Shown piece after piece: positions 17,218 through 25,590 of a DNA stretch of 40,812 nucleotides (position 1 is its first letter; the number at the start of each line of letters is the position of its first letter). The DNA is from Lachnospiraceae bacterium (GTDB taxonomy: Bacteria > Bacillota_A > Clostridia > Lachnospirales > Lachnospiraceae). The stretch covers positions 1 to 40,812 of the forward strand of contig JAGZJD010000017.1 in assembly GCA_018365895.1 (NCBI GenBank), in the 5' to 3' direction. A program made the position numbers and the translations under genes. The notes under the pieces are model-generated. The model did no database searches. It was not told the DNA's origin and saw only the letters and a program-made list of their open reading frames with translations.

Positions 17218-17226
17218 GATTATAAT
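17199..17226 (+). promoter_or_regulatory. Promoter of mreB
   Basis: TTGCAT (17199-17204) and a perfect TATAAT (17221-17226) are separated by 16 bases, about 60 bases before the mreB start codon. Confidence 0.75.
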
Positions 17227-17287
17227 GAAATATGCGTAATTACTTGGAATTCGCGGGAAGAAAGATATTTGCGAAAGGGGAAATGAT

Positions 17288-18277
17288 ATGTCAGTAGATA
17301 TCGGAATCGATTTGGGGACTGCGAGTATTCTTGTATACGTGAGAGGAAAAGGTGTAGTGCTGAAGGAACCTTCAGTAGTTGCATTTGACAGAGATACAAA
17401 TGAGATCAAGGCCATTGGTGAGGAAGCACGGATGATGCTTGGACGAACACCGGGCAATATTATTGCGGTAAGACCGCTCCGCAAGGGAGTGATCTCAGAT
17501 TATACAGTAACAGAGAAGATGATTAAGTACTTTGTGCAGAAGTCGCTTGGCAAACGAACGTTAAAGAAACCGCGCATCAGCGTATGTGTACCAAGTGGAG
17601 TAACAGAAGTGGAGAAGAAGGCTGTAGAGGAGGCAACCTATGCAGCAGGGGCGAGAGAAGTCTATTTGATTGAGGAACCGGTGGCAGCTGCTATTGGCGC
17701 CGGGATTGATATTTCGAAACCGTGCGGCAATATGATTGTGGATGTCGGAGGTGGAACATCAGATATTGCCGTCATTTCACTCGGGGGAACTGTTGTGAAT
17801 CGTTCACTTAAGATTGCAGGCGATGATTTTGATGATGCCATTGTACGTTATATGAAGAAACAGCATAATTTACTGATTGGTGAACGGACAGCAGAGGAAA
17901 TGAAAATCAAGATTGGAACAGTCTATCCATTTGATGAAGAAAGTGTGATGGAAGTCCGCGGAAGAAATCTAATCACAGGGCTTCCAAAGACGGTAGAAGT
18001 TGCTGCTTCTGAGACGGAAGAAGCGCTTCGTGAAGCTGCGCTTCAGATTGTGGAAGCTGTAACCGGAGTGCTGGAACGAACACCGCCGGAATTGTCGGCA
18101 GATATTCTTGATCGTGGAATTGTGCTGACCGGAGGCGGAGCGATGCTTCGCGGGTTAGAAGGACTGATTGAAGAAAAGACAGGAATCCATACAATGACTG
18201 CAGAAGAACCAATGCAGGCGGTTGCAGTTGGAACTGGTCAATTTGTGGAATTCATGGGAGGACGAAAAGGCATTTAA
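17288..18277 (+). CDS. mreB: MreB/Mbl-family actin-like cell shape protein
   Basis: This 329-residue bacterial actin forms membrane-bound filaments that guide side-wall peptidoglycan synthesis. The ATPase motifs are all present: phosphate 1 DIGIDLGTAS, connector IEEPVAAAIG, phosphate 2 DVGGGTSDIAV and the adenosine motif LTGGGAML. Length is typical. It has GAAAGGGG before the ATG and its own promoter. mreC and mreD do not follow, unlike the usual mreBCD operon, so it could be the Mbl- or MreBH-type paralogue, which sequence inspection alone cannot separate. A hairpin follows the gene. Confidence 0.93.
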   Translation: MSVDIGIDLGTASILVYVRGKGVVLKEPSVVAFDRDTNEIKAIGEEARMMLGRTPGNIIAVRPLRKGVISDYTVTEKMIKYFVQKSLGKRTLKKPRISVCVPSGVTEVEKKAVEEATYAAGAREVYLIEEPVAAAIGAGIDISKPCGNMIVDVGGGTSDIAVISLGGTVVNRSLKIAGDDFDDAIVRYMKKQHNLLIGERTAEEMKIKIGTVYPFDEESVMEVRGRNLITGLPKTVEVAASETEEALREAALQIVEAVTGVLERTPPELSADILDRGIVLTGGGAMLRGLEGLIEEKTGIHTMTAEEPMQAVAVGTGQFVEFMGGRKGI

Positions 18278-18280
18278 GTG

Positions 18281-18303
18281 AAAGAGGGTGGATACCCTCT
18301 TTT
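18281..18303 (+). terminator. Short hairpin terminator after mreB
   Basis: AAAGAGGGT (18281-18289) pairs perfectly with ACCCTCTTT (18294-18302) around a four-base loop, four bases after the mreB stop. The T-run is only four bases, so termination may be partial and let transcription into recD2. Confidence 0.65.
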
Positions 18304-18327
18304 ATGCTGTACGAAAGGATATGAAAC

Positions 18328-20586
18328 ATGGAAAATCTAAGTGGCTATGTAGAGCATATTGTGTTTCGGAATGAAGATAATGGATATACCGTATTTCAGC
18401 TTGTAAGCGATGAAGGGGAACTTACCTGTGTTGGAACATTTCCTTATATAAATGAAGGAGAAATGCTGGATGTATCTGGTGAATATACAACGCATGCAGT
18501 GTATGGAACACAGCTGAAAGTACTGTCCCATAAGATAAAAGAACCAGAGGATCTGCTTTCTATTGAGAGATATCTTGGATCAGGAGCGATCAAGGGACTG
18601 GGAGCTGCATTAGCATCCAGAATCGTACGGAAGTTTAAAGAAGATACATTTCGGATTATCGAAGAGGAACCGGAACGGTTAGCAGAAGTGAAAGGAATCA
18701 GTGAACGAAAGGCGAGAGAAATTGCAGAGCAGGTAGAGAGTAAAAAAGATATGCGAAAAGCGATGATCTACTTACAGAAATATGGTATTTCCACTGCTCT
18801 GGCGGCAAAGATTTATCAGCAGTATGGACTCAATGTATATAGAGTGCTGGAAGAAAACCCATATCGGCTGGCAGATGATATCCAGGGAGTAGGATTTCGC
18901 ACAGCAGATGAAATCGCGTCCAGAATTGGGATTCATACGGATTCAGATTACCGTATCCGCAGCGGAATTTTTTATACACTTTTGCAGAGTGTTTCGGAAG
19001 GACATGTATATTTGCCGGAAGAAGTGCTTCTTAGAAGGGCCAGCGATTTATTAGAAGTTGGAATTCAGGATATTGAGAAATACTTGATGGATCTTTCTAT
19101 GGAGCGAAAGATTGTTTTAAAACGTGTAGAAAATGGAGAAGATTCTTATGGAAATCCGATAGAAGAAGTGCGGGTGTATGGAGCTAACTATTATTATATG
19201 GAGCTGAATACGGCAAAAATGCTGCATGACTTGAATGTGAATGCGGATATTATGGATCTTGTTATTGAAAATCGACTTCGCAAGGTAGAAGAAAATGCAG
19301 ATTTAAAACTAGAAGAAACCCAGAGAGAGGCAGTAATAGAAGCTGTGAAACACGGCGTTTTTATTCTGACAGGCGGGCCGGGTACAGGAAAGACGACAAC
19401 GATTAATGCGATGATACGTTATTTTGACAGTGAAGGACTGGAAATTTCACTGGCTGCCCCAACTGGAAGAGCAGCCAAACGAATGACAGAAACAACAGGA
19501 TACGAGGCGCAGACGATTCACAGGTTGTTGGAAATTAGCGGAAATCCGGAGGAAGATGGAGGACATAGTGGATTTTCCAGAAATGAAGAAAATCCGTTGG
19601 AGGCAGATGTGATTATCATTGATGAAATGTCTATGGTAGATCTGCCGCTCATGCATGCGCTGCTGAAAGCAATTGTTGTAGGAACAAGAGTGATTTTGGT
19701 GGGAGACAGGAATCAGCTTCCGTCTGTCGGTCCGGGAAGTGTGCTGAAAGATCTGATCCATTCAGAACAATTTCCTGTCGTGGAATTAAAAAAAATCTTC
19801 CGACAGGCTAGTGAGAGTGACATTGTTATGAATGCTCACAAAATCAATTTTGGAATTCCGTTGACACTGGATAATAAGAGCAGAGATTTCTTTTTTCTGA
19901 GAAGACAAGATGCGAATACGATTATTGCGGTAACAATTGCATTGATTCAGAAAAAACTCCCGAAATATGTTCAGGCGGATCCGTATGATATTCAGGTTAT
20001 GACACCAATGAAGAAAGGGCTTCTCGGAGTTGAGCGGCTGAATAAAATTTTACAGCAGTATTTAAATCCGCCGGATAAATCAAAGGAAGAAAAAGAATTT
20101 GGCGATAAATTGTTTCGTGTTGGCGATAAAGTCATGCAGATTAAGAATAATTACCAGTTAGAGTGGGAAGTAGCAACAAAGTTTGGACTTGTCATCGATA
20201 AAGGAATGGGTGTGTTTAATGGAGATATGGGAGTGATTACTACAATTAATCATTACACAGAGACACTCACGGTAGAATATGATGAAAAACGGAAGGTAGA
20301 GTATTCTTTTAAAAATCTGGAAGAACTGGAACTGGCATATGCGATTACGATACATAAAGCGCAAGGAAGCGAGTATCCGGCGGTTGTGATTCCGCTTTTA
20401 CCGGGACCGCGTCAGTTGTATCATCGAAATCTGCTGTATACGGCAGTTACCCGGGCAAGAAAGTGCGTCACACTTGTGGGAAGTGAAGAGGCACTTCAGA
20501 ACATGATTCAGAATACAAGCGAGCAGCAGAGATATACCTCTCTTGATCGTTGTATTCAGGAAATGAACGGCGTCTTAGAAGTATAA
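18328..20586 (+). CDS. recD2: RecD2-type ATP-dependent DNA helicase
   Basis: This 752-residue protein is a superfamily 1B 5'-3' helicase of the RecD2 type, which works without RecB and RecC in replication-fork and repair processes. The N-terminal part carries the OB-like and helix-hairpin-helix regions (LGSGAIKGLGAALA, VKGISERKAR, IQGVGFRTAD). Walker A is GGPGTGKT at 349-356, Walker B is IIIDEMSMVD, motif IV is LVGDRNQLPSVGPG, and the late motif AITIHKAQGSEYPAVV and final TAVTRARK are all present. Length is typical. GAAAGGAT precedes the ATG. The stop codon abuts the start of comF. Confidence 0.95.
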   Translation: MENLSGYVEHIVFRNEDNGYTVFQLVSDEGELTCVGTFPYINEGEMLDVSGEYTTHAVYGTQLKVLSHKIKEPEDLLSIERYLGSGAIKGLGAALASRIVRKFKEDTFRIIEEEPERLAEVKGISERKAREIAEQVESKKDMRKAMIYLQKYGISTALAAKIYQQYGLNVYRVLEENPYRLADDIQGVGFRTADEIASRIGIHTDSDYRIRSGIFYTLLQSVSEGHVYLPEEVLLRRASDLLEVGIQDIEKYLMDLSMERKIVLKRVENGEDSYGNPIEEVRVYGANYYYMELNTAKMLHDLNVNADIMDLVIENRLRKVEENADLKLEETQREAVIEAVKHGVFILTGGPGTGKTTTINAMIRYFDSEGLEISLAAPTGRAAKRMTETTGYEAQTIHRLLEISGNPEEDGGHSGFSRNEENPLEADVIIIDEMSMVDLPLMHALLKAIVVGTRVILVGDRNQLPSVGPGSVLKDLIHSEQFPVVELKKIFRQASESDIVMNAHKINFGIPLTLDNKSRDFFFLRRQDANTIIAVTIALIQKKLPKYVQADPYDIQVMTPMKKGLLGVERLNKILQQYLNPPDKSKEEKEFGDKLFRVGDKVMQIKNNYQLEWEVATKFGLVIDKGMGVFNGDMGVITTINHYTETLTVEYDEKRKVEYSFKNLEELELAYAITIHKAQGSEYPAVVIPLLPGPRQLYHRNLLYTAVTRARKCVTLVGSEEALQNMIQNTSEQQRYTSLDRCIQEMNGVLEV

Positions 20587-21291
20587 TTGAAATTACAATA
20601 TCATTTAACAGAATTGTTGTATCCACATCGTTGTCCGTTTTGTAATGAAACAGAACCAAATGAGCTTTGCAATCGCTGCAGAGAAAAGCTGGAGTGGGTT
20701 CAGGAACCTCACTGCTGCAAATGCGGAAAACCGATACCGGATGAGCAGCAGGAATACTGTTTTGACTGTAAAAACCGAAAAAAGAGTTTTGAAAAAGGGC
20801 GTAGTCTCTGGATTCATAAACCTCCGGTCAGTGATGCACTATACCGCTTTAAATATAAAAATCAAAGATGTTATGGTTTGTTTTTTGCAAAAAGTCTCTG
20901 GGAAATGTATGAAGAGGAGATTCGAAGATGGAAACCGGATGTAATCATACCGGTTCCGGTTCACTGGAAAAGATATCGAAAGAGGGGATATAATCAAGCG
21001 GCAGTGATTGCAAAACAGTTATCCCGTATTTCGCAGATTACACTGGATGAACATGTTGTTGTACGAGTAGAAGATACGAAGCCGTCAAAGGAACTTGATC
21101 CGGCAGAACGTGCAGAAAATCTTCGGAAAGCATTTGTGATTGATGAGCAGATTAAAAAATATAGAAGAGTACTGCTTCTGGATGATATTTATACAACTGG
21201 CACGACAATCGATACGATTGCTAGAAAAATGCACAAAAAAGGCGTAGAAAGAGTATATTTTTTAACTATAAGTATTGGACAAGGTTTCTAA
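20587..21291 (+). CDS. ComF family phosphoribosyltransferase-like protein
   Basis: This 234-residue protein belongs to the ComF/ComFC family, which is needed for DNA uptake in competent species but is widespread with unclear function elsewhere. The N-terminus has a zinc-binding set, CPFCNETEPNELCNRC and CCKCGKPI...CFDCK. The C-terminal half has the phosphoribosyltransferase signature VLLLDDIYTTGTT. The best start is the TTG at 20587, the base after the recD2 TAA, because it gives the family N-terminus (LLYPHRCPFC); the next in-frame ATG would be far inside. The ribosome site is weak, which suggests translational coupling to recD2. Confidence 0.9.
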   Translation: MKLQYHLTELLYPHRCPFCNETEPNELCNRCREKLEWVQEPHCCKCGKPIPDEQQEYCFDCKNRKKSFEKGRSLWIHKPPVSDALYRFKYKNQRCYGLFFAKSLWEMYEEEIRRWKPDVIIPVPVHWKRYRKRGYNQAAVIAKQLSRISQITLDEHVVVRVEDTKPSKELDPAERAENLRKAFVIDEQIKKYRRVLLLDDIYTTGTTIDTIARKMHKKGVERVYFLTISIGQGF

Positions 21292-21305
21292 CTATATGAT
21301 ATACT
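21276..21305 (+). promoter_or_regulatory. Candidate promoter for the cyclic-di-AMP locus
   Basis: TGGACA (21276-21281) and TATACT (21300-21305), spaced by 18 bases, lie at the very end of comF, about 35 bases before the first gene of the next group. Each differs from consensus by one base. Confidence 0.55.
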
Positions 21306-21339
21306 ACAATGAGGAAAGAACGAACATTGAGGTGAAACT

Positions 21340-21735
21340 ATGCTGAATGAAGAACGAGTAAAGCTGATGACGCGGATGGCCGCTTATGAGCAGAAACAAG
21401 GTCAGGAAGATTTCAAAATCAGTGCCTATTTTAGAAAAGATTATGCAGGATGGAACGTGATCTGGACATTCATCTGGGTGACGATCGGTTATATCATTTT
21501 GCTTGCACTGTTAGGAGTAGTGTTTGCAGAGAAAATCATGGAGTATCTGAGTCTGCAGGGAATGATTGTGATGGCAGGCGGTATCATTATAGGATATTTG
21601 CTTCTTGTCATTTGCTATGGAATTATCAGCAGTCAGCTCTATAAGAGGCGCCATGATCAGGCGAGAGAGCGGGTAAAGCGCTATAATCGGGATTTGAATC
21701 TTTTAAATAAGATGTATAAAAAGGAGAAAAGGTAG
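21340..21735 (+). CDS. Uncharacterised two-helix membrane protein
   Basis: A 131-residue protein with GAGGTGAAACT before the ATG. It has a charged N-terminal stretch (MLNEERVKLMTRMAAYEQKQ), two hydrophobic segments (about residues 43-63 and 75-97), and a strongly basic C-terminal tail rich in Arg, Lys and Asn (KRRHDQARERVKRYNRD). I do not recognise a family. Its stop codon is followed immediately by the ATG of the next membrane protein, so the two are cotranslated and probably act together, upstream of cdaA. Confidence 0.8.
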   Translation: MLNEERVKLMTRMAAYEQKQGQEDFKISAYFRKDYAGWNVIWTFIWVTIGYIILLALLGVVFAEKIMEYLSLQGMIVMAGGIIIGYLLLVICYGIISSQLYKRRHDQARERVKRYNRDLNLLNKMYKKEKR

Positions 21736-22914
21736 ATGAGTAATTTATTAGTTTGGAAAGAGAAGCTTCAGCGTTTGTACGCGAAATATTCCTTTTACAT
21801 TGATAAGGCCATTCAATTTGCACTTGCGTTTCTGACATTTTGGTTTGTCAGTACGAAGCTTGGCTATATGAAGCCGATTGCACAGCCAGTCATTATGGTG
21901 GTGTTGGCAGTTGTATGTGCATTTTTGCCAACGGTATTTACCGTACTTGTAGCAGCCGGTTTAACGATTGCCCATCTGTTTTCGCTTTCAATTGGGATTG
22001 CAGCCACAGCTTTGGCAGTATTTGTCCTCATGTTTATTTTTTATTTTCGATTTGCACCAAAAACAGGCGTGATTATTTTGCTTGTTCCAATTGCATTTGC
22101 ATTCAAAATCCCATATGTAATTCCGATTGCATGGGGCTTGATCGGTACACCGACAGCGGTACTTCCGATTGTACTTGGTGTGATAACGTATTACATGATT
22201 ACTTATGTGAATGAATCAGCTACAGTTCTGAAAGGTCTGGAAGGAGGAATGGTGCAGCAGATAACGGTATTTCTGCAGAAAGCATTCTCAAATAAAGAAA
22301 TGTGGATTATGATTGCAGCATTCGGAATCTGTCTGCTTGTTGTTTATGCAATCAGAAGACTGGCGGTAGATCATGCCTGGGAAATAGCTATTGTTTCCGG
22401 AATTGTTGTTAATATGATCGTGATTGTCGGAGGCGAAATCATTTTAAACATTAATACGTCCTATGTAGAACTGATTGTTGGCTGCCTTGTGGCAGGAGTG
22501 ATTGGCTTTCTGATAGAATTTTTTGTATTTGCGGTCGATTATACGAGAACAGAGCGGCTCCAGTTTGAAGATGACGAATTCTATTACTATGTGAAGGCAG
22601 TTCCAAAGATTCAGATTGCACCGCCGGAGAAAACGGTAAAGACAATTAATGAACGACAGGAAACGTCATCTTTGGGAGACGCTGAAAGCAAAGATACAGC
22701 AAAGGTATCTCGCGTTCGGAAAAAAGAATCTTCAGGAAAGAAGCAAGAAGGAACTGCAGCAGCTGCACAAAAGAAGGGTGGAACTGAGAAGAAACAAGTT
22801 TCACAGGAAACTCTGACTGTAAGTCAGGCGGAAGAAATGCTTCTTGCAAAGAGTCTTCAGGAAGAATTAGATATTGAGAATATTGTAAATGAATCATTAA
22901 AAGAAACAAAATAA
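21736..22914 (+). CDS. Uncharacterised polytopic membrane protein upstream of cdaA
   Basis: A 392-residue protein whose ATG abuts the previous stop; AGGAGAAAAGG lies just upstream. About nine hydrophobic segments fill residues 25-270, including FALAFLTFWFVS and PVIMVVLAVVCAF. From about residue 270 it becomes soluble, with an acidic patch (QFEDDEFYYY) followed by a low-complexity tail rich in Lys, Glu, Ser and Ala (about 300-360) and a terminal helix-like acidic stretch ending ESLKETK. I do not recognise a named family. The operon position, 37 bases before cdaA, suggests a role linked to cyclic-di-AMP, wall or osmotic control, but that is inference only. Confidence 0.8.
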   Translation: MSNLLVWKEKLQRLYAKYSFYIDKAIQFALAFLTFWFVSTKLGYMKPIAQPVIMVVLAVVCAFLPTVFTVLVAAGLTIAHLFSLSIGIAATALAVFVLMFIFYFRFAPKTGVIILLVPIAFAFKIPYVIPIAWGLIGTPTAVLPIVLGVITYYMITYVNESATVLKGLEGGMVQQITVFLQKAFSNKEMWIMIAAFGICLLVVYAIRRLAVDHAWEIAIVSGIVVNMIVIVGGEIILNINTSYVELIVGCLVAGVIGFLIEFFVFAVDYTRTERLQFEDDEFYYYVKAVPKIQIAPPEKTVKTINERQETSSLGDAESKDTAKVSRVRKKESSGKKQEGTAAAAQKKGGTEKKQVSQETLTVSQAEEMLLAKSLQEELDIENIVNESLKETK

Positions 22915-22951
22915 AACAAATCAAAATAAAATAATAGGGGAGGTGACAACA

Positions 22952-23812
22952 ATGCAGCAATGGCTGGCCAACGGAATTTCATTTCCGAATATTAGAATTA
23001 CAGATATTCTTGAGATTATTATTATTGCGGTAATCGTTTATGAGATTATGGTATGGATTAAAAGCACGAAAACGTGGATGCTTTTGAAAGGACTTATGGC
23101 ACTCGGATTGTTTATTCTGATTGCGTATCTCCTTAATCTTCATACAATTTTATGGCTGGCAGAAAAATCTATTGCTATTATGGCAACAGCAATTATCGTA
23201 GTGCTACAGCCGGAATTGAGGCGTGCATTGGAAAAGCTGGGAGAGAAGAAATTTATTTCTTCGGTTGTGCCATTTAATCAGACAAAAGAAAATGAACGTT
23301 TCAGCGATCAGACGATTAATGCACTTGTGACGGCAGCATTTGCTATGGGGCGGGTAAAGACAGGAGCGCTGATTGTTGTCGAACAGGAAATTAAACTTTC
23401 AGAATATGAACATACCGGAATTATGATCGACGGTGTTGTATCCAGTCAACTTTTAATAAATATTTTTGAACACAATACACCGCTTCATGACGGAGCAGTA
23501 ATTATTCGGGGAGATAGAGTAGTGTCGGCAACTTGTTACTTGCCGCTGACAGATAATCTTCGGTTAAGCAAAGATCTTGGAACAAGGCATCGCGCAGCAG
23601 TTGGAATGAGTGAAGTCAGCGATTCCATGATTATTGCAGTTTCTGAAGAAACCGGATTTGTTTCGATAGCAATGGGCGGAAAGCTTGATAGAAATGTATC
23701 AAAAGAGTATTTGACAGAGCGGTTAATCGCACTTCAGAATAAAACGACAGACAAGAAAAGTTTTGCGTTGTGGAAAGGAAGGCGGAAAGATGAAAAAAAG
23801 GCTGACAAATAA
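22952..23812 (+). CDS. cdaA: Diadenylate cyclase CdaA
   Basis: This 286-residue membrane enzyme makes cyclic di-AMP from two ATP. Three N-terminal hydrophobic segments (about 18-36, 43-62 and 65-84) are followed by the DAC domain with the catalytic DGA at 180-182 (PLHDGAVII) and RHR at 212-214 (GTRHRAAVGMSE). A GTG at 22943 lies inside the ribosome site GGGGAGGTG, so the ATG at 22952 was chosen. The C-terminus is basic (KGRRKDEKK) and overlaps the start of cdaR by 23 bases. Its product controls potassium and osmolyte balance and wall homeostasis in Firmicutes. Confidence 0.96.
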   Translation: MQQWLANGISFPNIRITDILEIIIIAVIVYEIMVWIKSTKTWMLLKGLMALGLFILIAYLLNLHTILWLAEKSIAIMATAIIVVLQPELRRALEKLGEKKFISSVVPFNQTKENERFSDQTINALVTAAFAMGRVKTGALIVVEQEIKLSEYEHTGIMIDGVVSSQLLINIFEHNTPLHDGAVIIRGDRVVSATCYLPLTDNLRLSKDLGTRHRAAVGMSEVSDSMIIAVSEETGFVSIAMGGKLDRNVSKEYLTERLIALQNKTTDKKSFALWKGRRKDEKKADK

Positions 23813-25067
23813 TCTGGCATTGAAACTGGCTGCCATCGTTTTTGCATTTCTTTTGTGGCTAATTGTTGTGAATGAGATAGACCCAGTAGAACGACGTACG
23901 TACTCCAATGTTGTTGTAACGATGTTGCACGACGAGTTGATTCTGAATAAAGGAAATACTTACCGGATCGTCAATGGAAATACAGCGACTGTTACCGTAA
24001 CAGCTAAGAGAAGTATTTTAGAGAAAATTACTCCGGAAGCTATCCGGGCTACAGCAGATATTAAAGACATTCAATTGTCCTCTTTCGTGCCGATTGAAGT
24101 GGCGATTGGAGGATTTGAAGGTGAATACCGGTCAGCGACTGCATTGCCAAACAATGTGGAAATTAAGATTGAGAGCAGCAAATCTACCAAATTCCCAATC
24201 AATGTAGAAACAATCGGAACACTGCAGGATGGATACGTTTTGGGAAATCTTGTGGCACAACCGGAGACTGTTCAGATCAGCGGACCGAAATCGTTGATTG
24301 GAAGAATCGAGAAAGTTGTAGCAAGAGTTGATATTAACGGTATTTCATCAGACAGCACATTAGAAGCAGAGCTTGTGCTCTATGATGGTGGAGGGAATGT
24401 AATTGATCAGACATCACTTGAGACAAATATCGGTGGAGATAAGAAAGTTCGTGTAAAAGTAGAGTTGCTATCAACAAAGATTGTAGAAGTGAAAGCAGAC
24501 GTTACAGGAATAAGTCCTGAAATTGGATATAAGATTGGGGACGTGACTTGTGAACCGCAGCGAATCAGTATTGCAGGACTGGAAGAAGATATCGCAGATA
24601 TTAACGAAATTACGATTTCTTCGGATATGTTGTTAGCGGATAATATTAATGAAAAGACAGAAGAAACAATTGATATCTCCAGTGCTCTTCCGGAAAATAT
24701 TCGGCTTGCTAATGAAAATGAAAAAAATGTTGTGGTGACGATTCGTGTGGAAAAAGCAGGTGTGAAGACTTTTGAAGTACCGATTAACAGTATTACAAAA
24801 AACAATGTAAAAGCAGGTTATAAAATTGATTTTGGAAATATACAGGAAATCATGCTCCATTTTACCGGAGACGATGCAGCGTTAGAAGCACTGACACTCG
24901 AACAGGTAGAGAAGAGAGTTTCTATTGATCTGAAAGATTGTACGGAGGAAAAAAGTTATACAGTTCCTGTTACAGTGAATTTGCCGACAGGAGTTTCCAT
25001 GGCTGAAGAGGCATACGTGACATTGAAAATGCAGAAGCAGGAAGAAGAGCAAAAGAAGGCAGAATAG
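23790..25067 (+). CDS. cdaR: YbbR-domain protein, CdaA regulator CdaR
   Basis: This 425-residue protein has one N-terminal membrane anchor (LALKLAAIVFAFLLWLIVV) and then an extracytoplasmic part with about four YbbR repeats (roughly residues 45-130, 135-215, 225-305 and 310-400), each with a phrase of the type PxxVxIxGP or PEEIxxxA. The last residues are Lys/Glu-rich. CdaR modulates CdaA in characterised Firmicutes. The frame extends back to a TTG at 23763, but GGAAGGCGG precedes the ATG at 23790, which directly begins MKKRLTNN. The overlap with cdaA indicates translational coupling. The third member of the classic trio, glmM, does not follow; an HPr gene does. Confidence 0.92.
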   Translation: MKKRLTNNLALKLAAIVFAFLLWLIVVNEIDPVERRTYSNVVVTMLHDELILNKGNTYRIVNGNTATVTVTAKRSILEKITPEAIRATADIKDIQLSSFVPIEVAIGGFEGEYRSATALPNNVEIKIESSKSTKFPINVETIGTLQDGYVLGNLVAQPETVQISGPKSLIGRIEKVVARVDINGISSDSTLEAELVLYDGGGNVIDQTSLETNIGGDKKVRVKVELLSTKIVEVKADVTGISPEIGYKIGDVTCEPQRISIAGLEEDIADINEITISSDMLLADNINEKTEETIDISSALPENIRLANENEKNVVVTIRVEKAGVKTFEVPINSITKNNVKAGYKIDFGNIQEIMLHFTGDDAALEALTLEQVEKRVSIDLKDCTEEKSYTVPVTVNLPTGVSMAEEAYVTLKMQKQEEEQKKAE

Positions 25068-25083
25068 GGAGAGGAGAAGCAGC

Positions 25084-25347
25084 ATGGTAAGCCAAAAAGT
25101 AGTAATTAAAAATCCAACAGGCCTTCATTTGCGGCCGGCAGGAATATTTTGCAATACTGCGGTAAGATTTCAGAGTTCGATCACATACCGCGTCAGAAAT
25201 ACCACTGCCAATGCAAAAAGCGTTTTAAGCGTGCTTGGTTCCTGTGTCAAGGCAGGGGACGAAATTGAAATTATATGCAGCGGTCCAGACGAAGCAGAAG
25301 CGTTGGAGGCAATGGTGCTGGCTGTAAAAAATGGCTTAGGTGAATAA
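25084..25347 (+). CDS. HPr-family phosphocarrier protein
   Basis: This 87-residue protein matches HPr, the phosphocarrier of the sugar phosphotransferase system. The active His is H15 in PTGLHLRPAG with R17 behind it, and S46 in NAKSVLSVLG occupies the place of the regulatory serine phosphorylated by HPr kinase. Both sites are intact, so catalytic and regulatory roles are possible, although the segment after S46 (VLSVLGSC) departs from the usual MGVMSL. GGGAGAGGAG precedes the ATG. The gene follows cdaR by 16 bases with no terminator between, and no ptsI follows. It may be the general HPr or a second paralogue. Confidence 0.92.
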   Translation: MVSQKVVIKNPTGLHLRPAGIFCNTAVRFQSSITYRVRNTTANAKSVLSVLGSCVKAGDEIEIICSGPDEAEALEAMVLAVKNGLGE

Positions 25348-25364
25348 GATTCAATGAGAGTTGT

Positions 25365-25398
25365 ATGAGGAGATGCGAGAAAGCATCTCCTTATTTGA
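25365..25398 (+). terminator. Hairpin after the HPr gene
   Basis: Arms 25365-25376 and 25383-25394 pair over 12 bases with one G-T wobble and a six-base loop, followed by a weak T-rich tract. It closes the cyclic-di-AMP locus. The rest of the 243-base gap to the next gene holds a promoter and a leader. Confidence 0.7.
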
Positions 25399-25478
25399 TT
25401 ACAGGAATGACCAGGGATTTGTGTTTCGGGGGAGTGTTTTTTTGCGTTTGAAGGTTTTTCGGGTCTCAGATGTTATCA

Positions 25479-25507
25479 TTGAAAAAAATATTATTTGGTG
25501 TTATAGT
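25479..25507 (+). promoter_or_regulatory. Promoter of the polysaccharide gene cluster
   Basis: TTGAAA (25479-25484) and TATAGT (25502-25507) with a 17-base spacer lie upstream of the nucleotidyltransferase gene. It leaves a leader of roughly 75 bases, and no further internal promoter is obvious until after 36218, so it may drive a transcript of more than 10 kb. Confidence 0.7.
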
Positions 25508-25590
25508 AATATGAGGCTAATTGGCGAAAGCGATAGCTGATTGAGAACAAAAGAAAACAATAGAAATACAAATTTAAAAGGAGAAATCAG

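Noticed and set aside
25508..25590. Possible small riboswitch in the nucleotidyltransferase leader (GGCGAAAGCG)
   Set aside because: GGCGAAAGCG can only form a tiny tetraloop hairpin; no known aptamer core was recognised.
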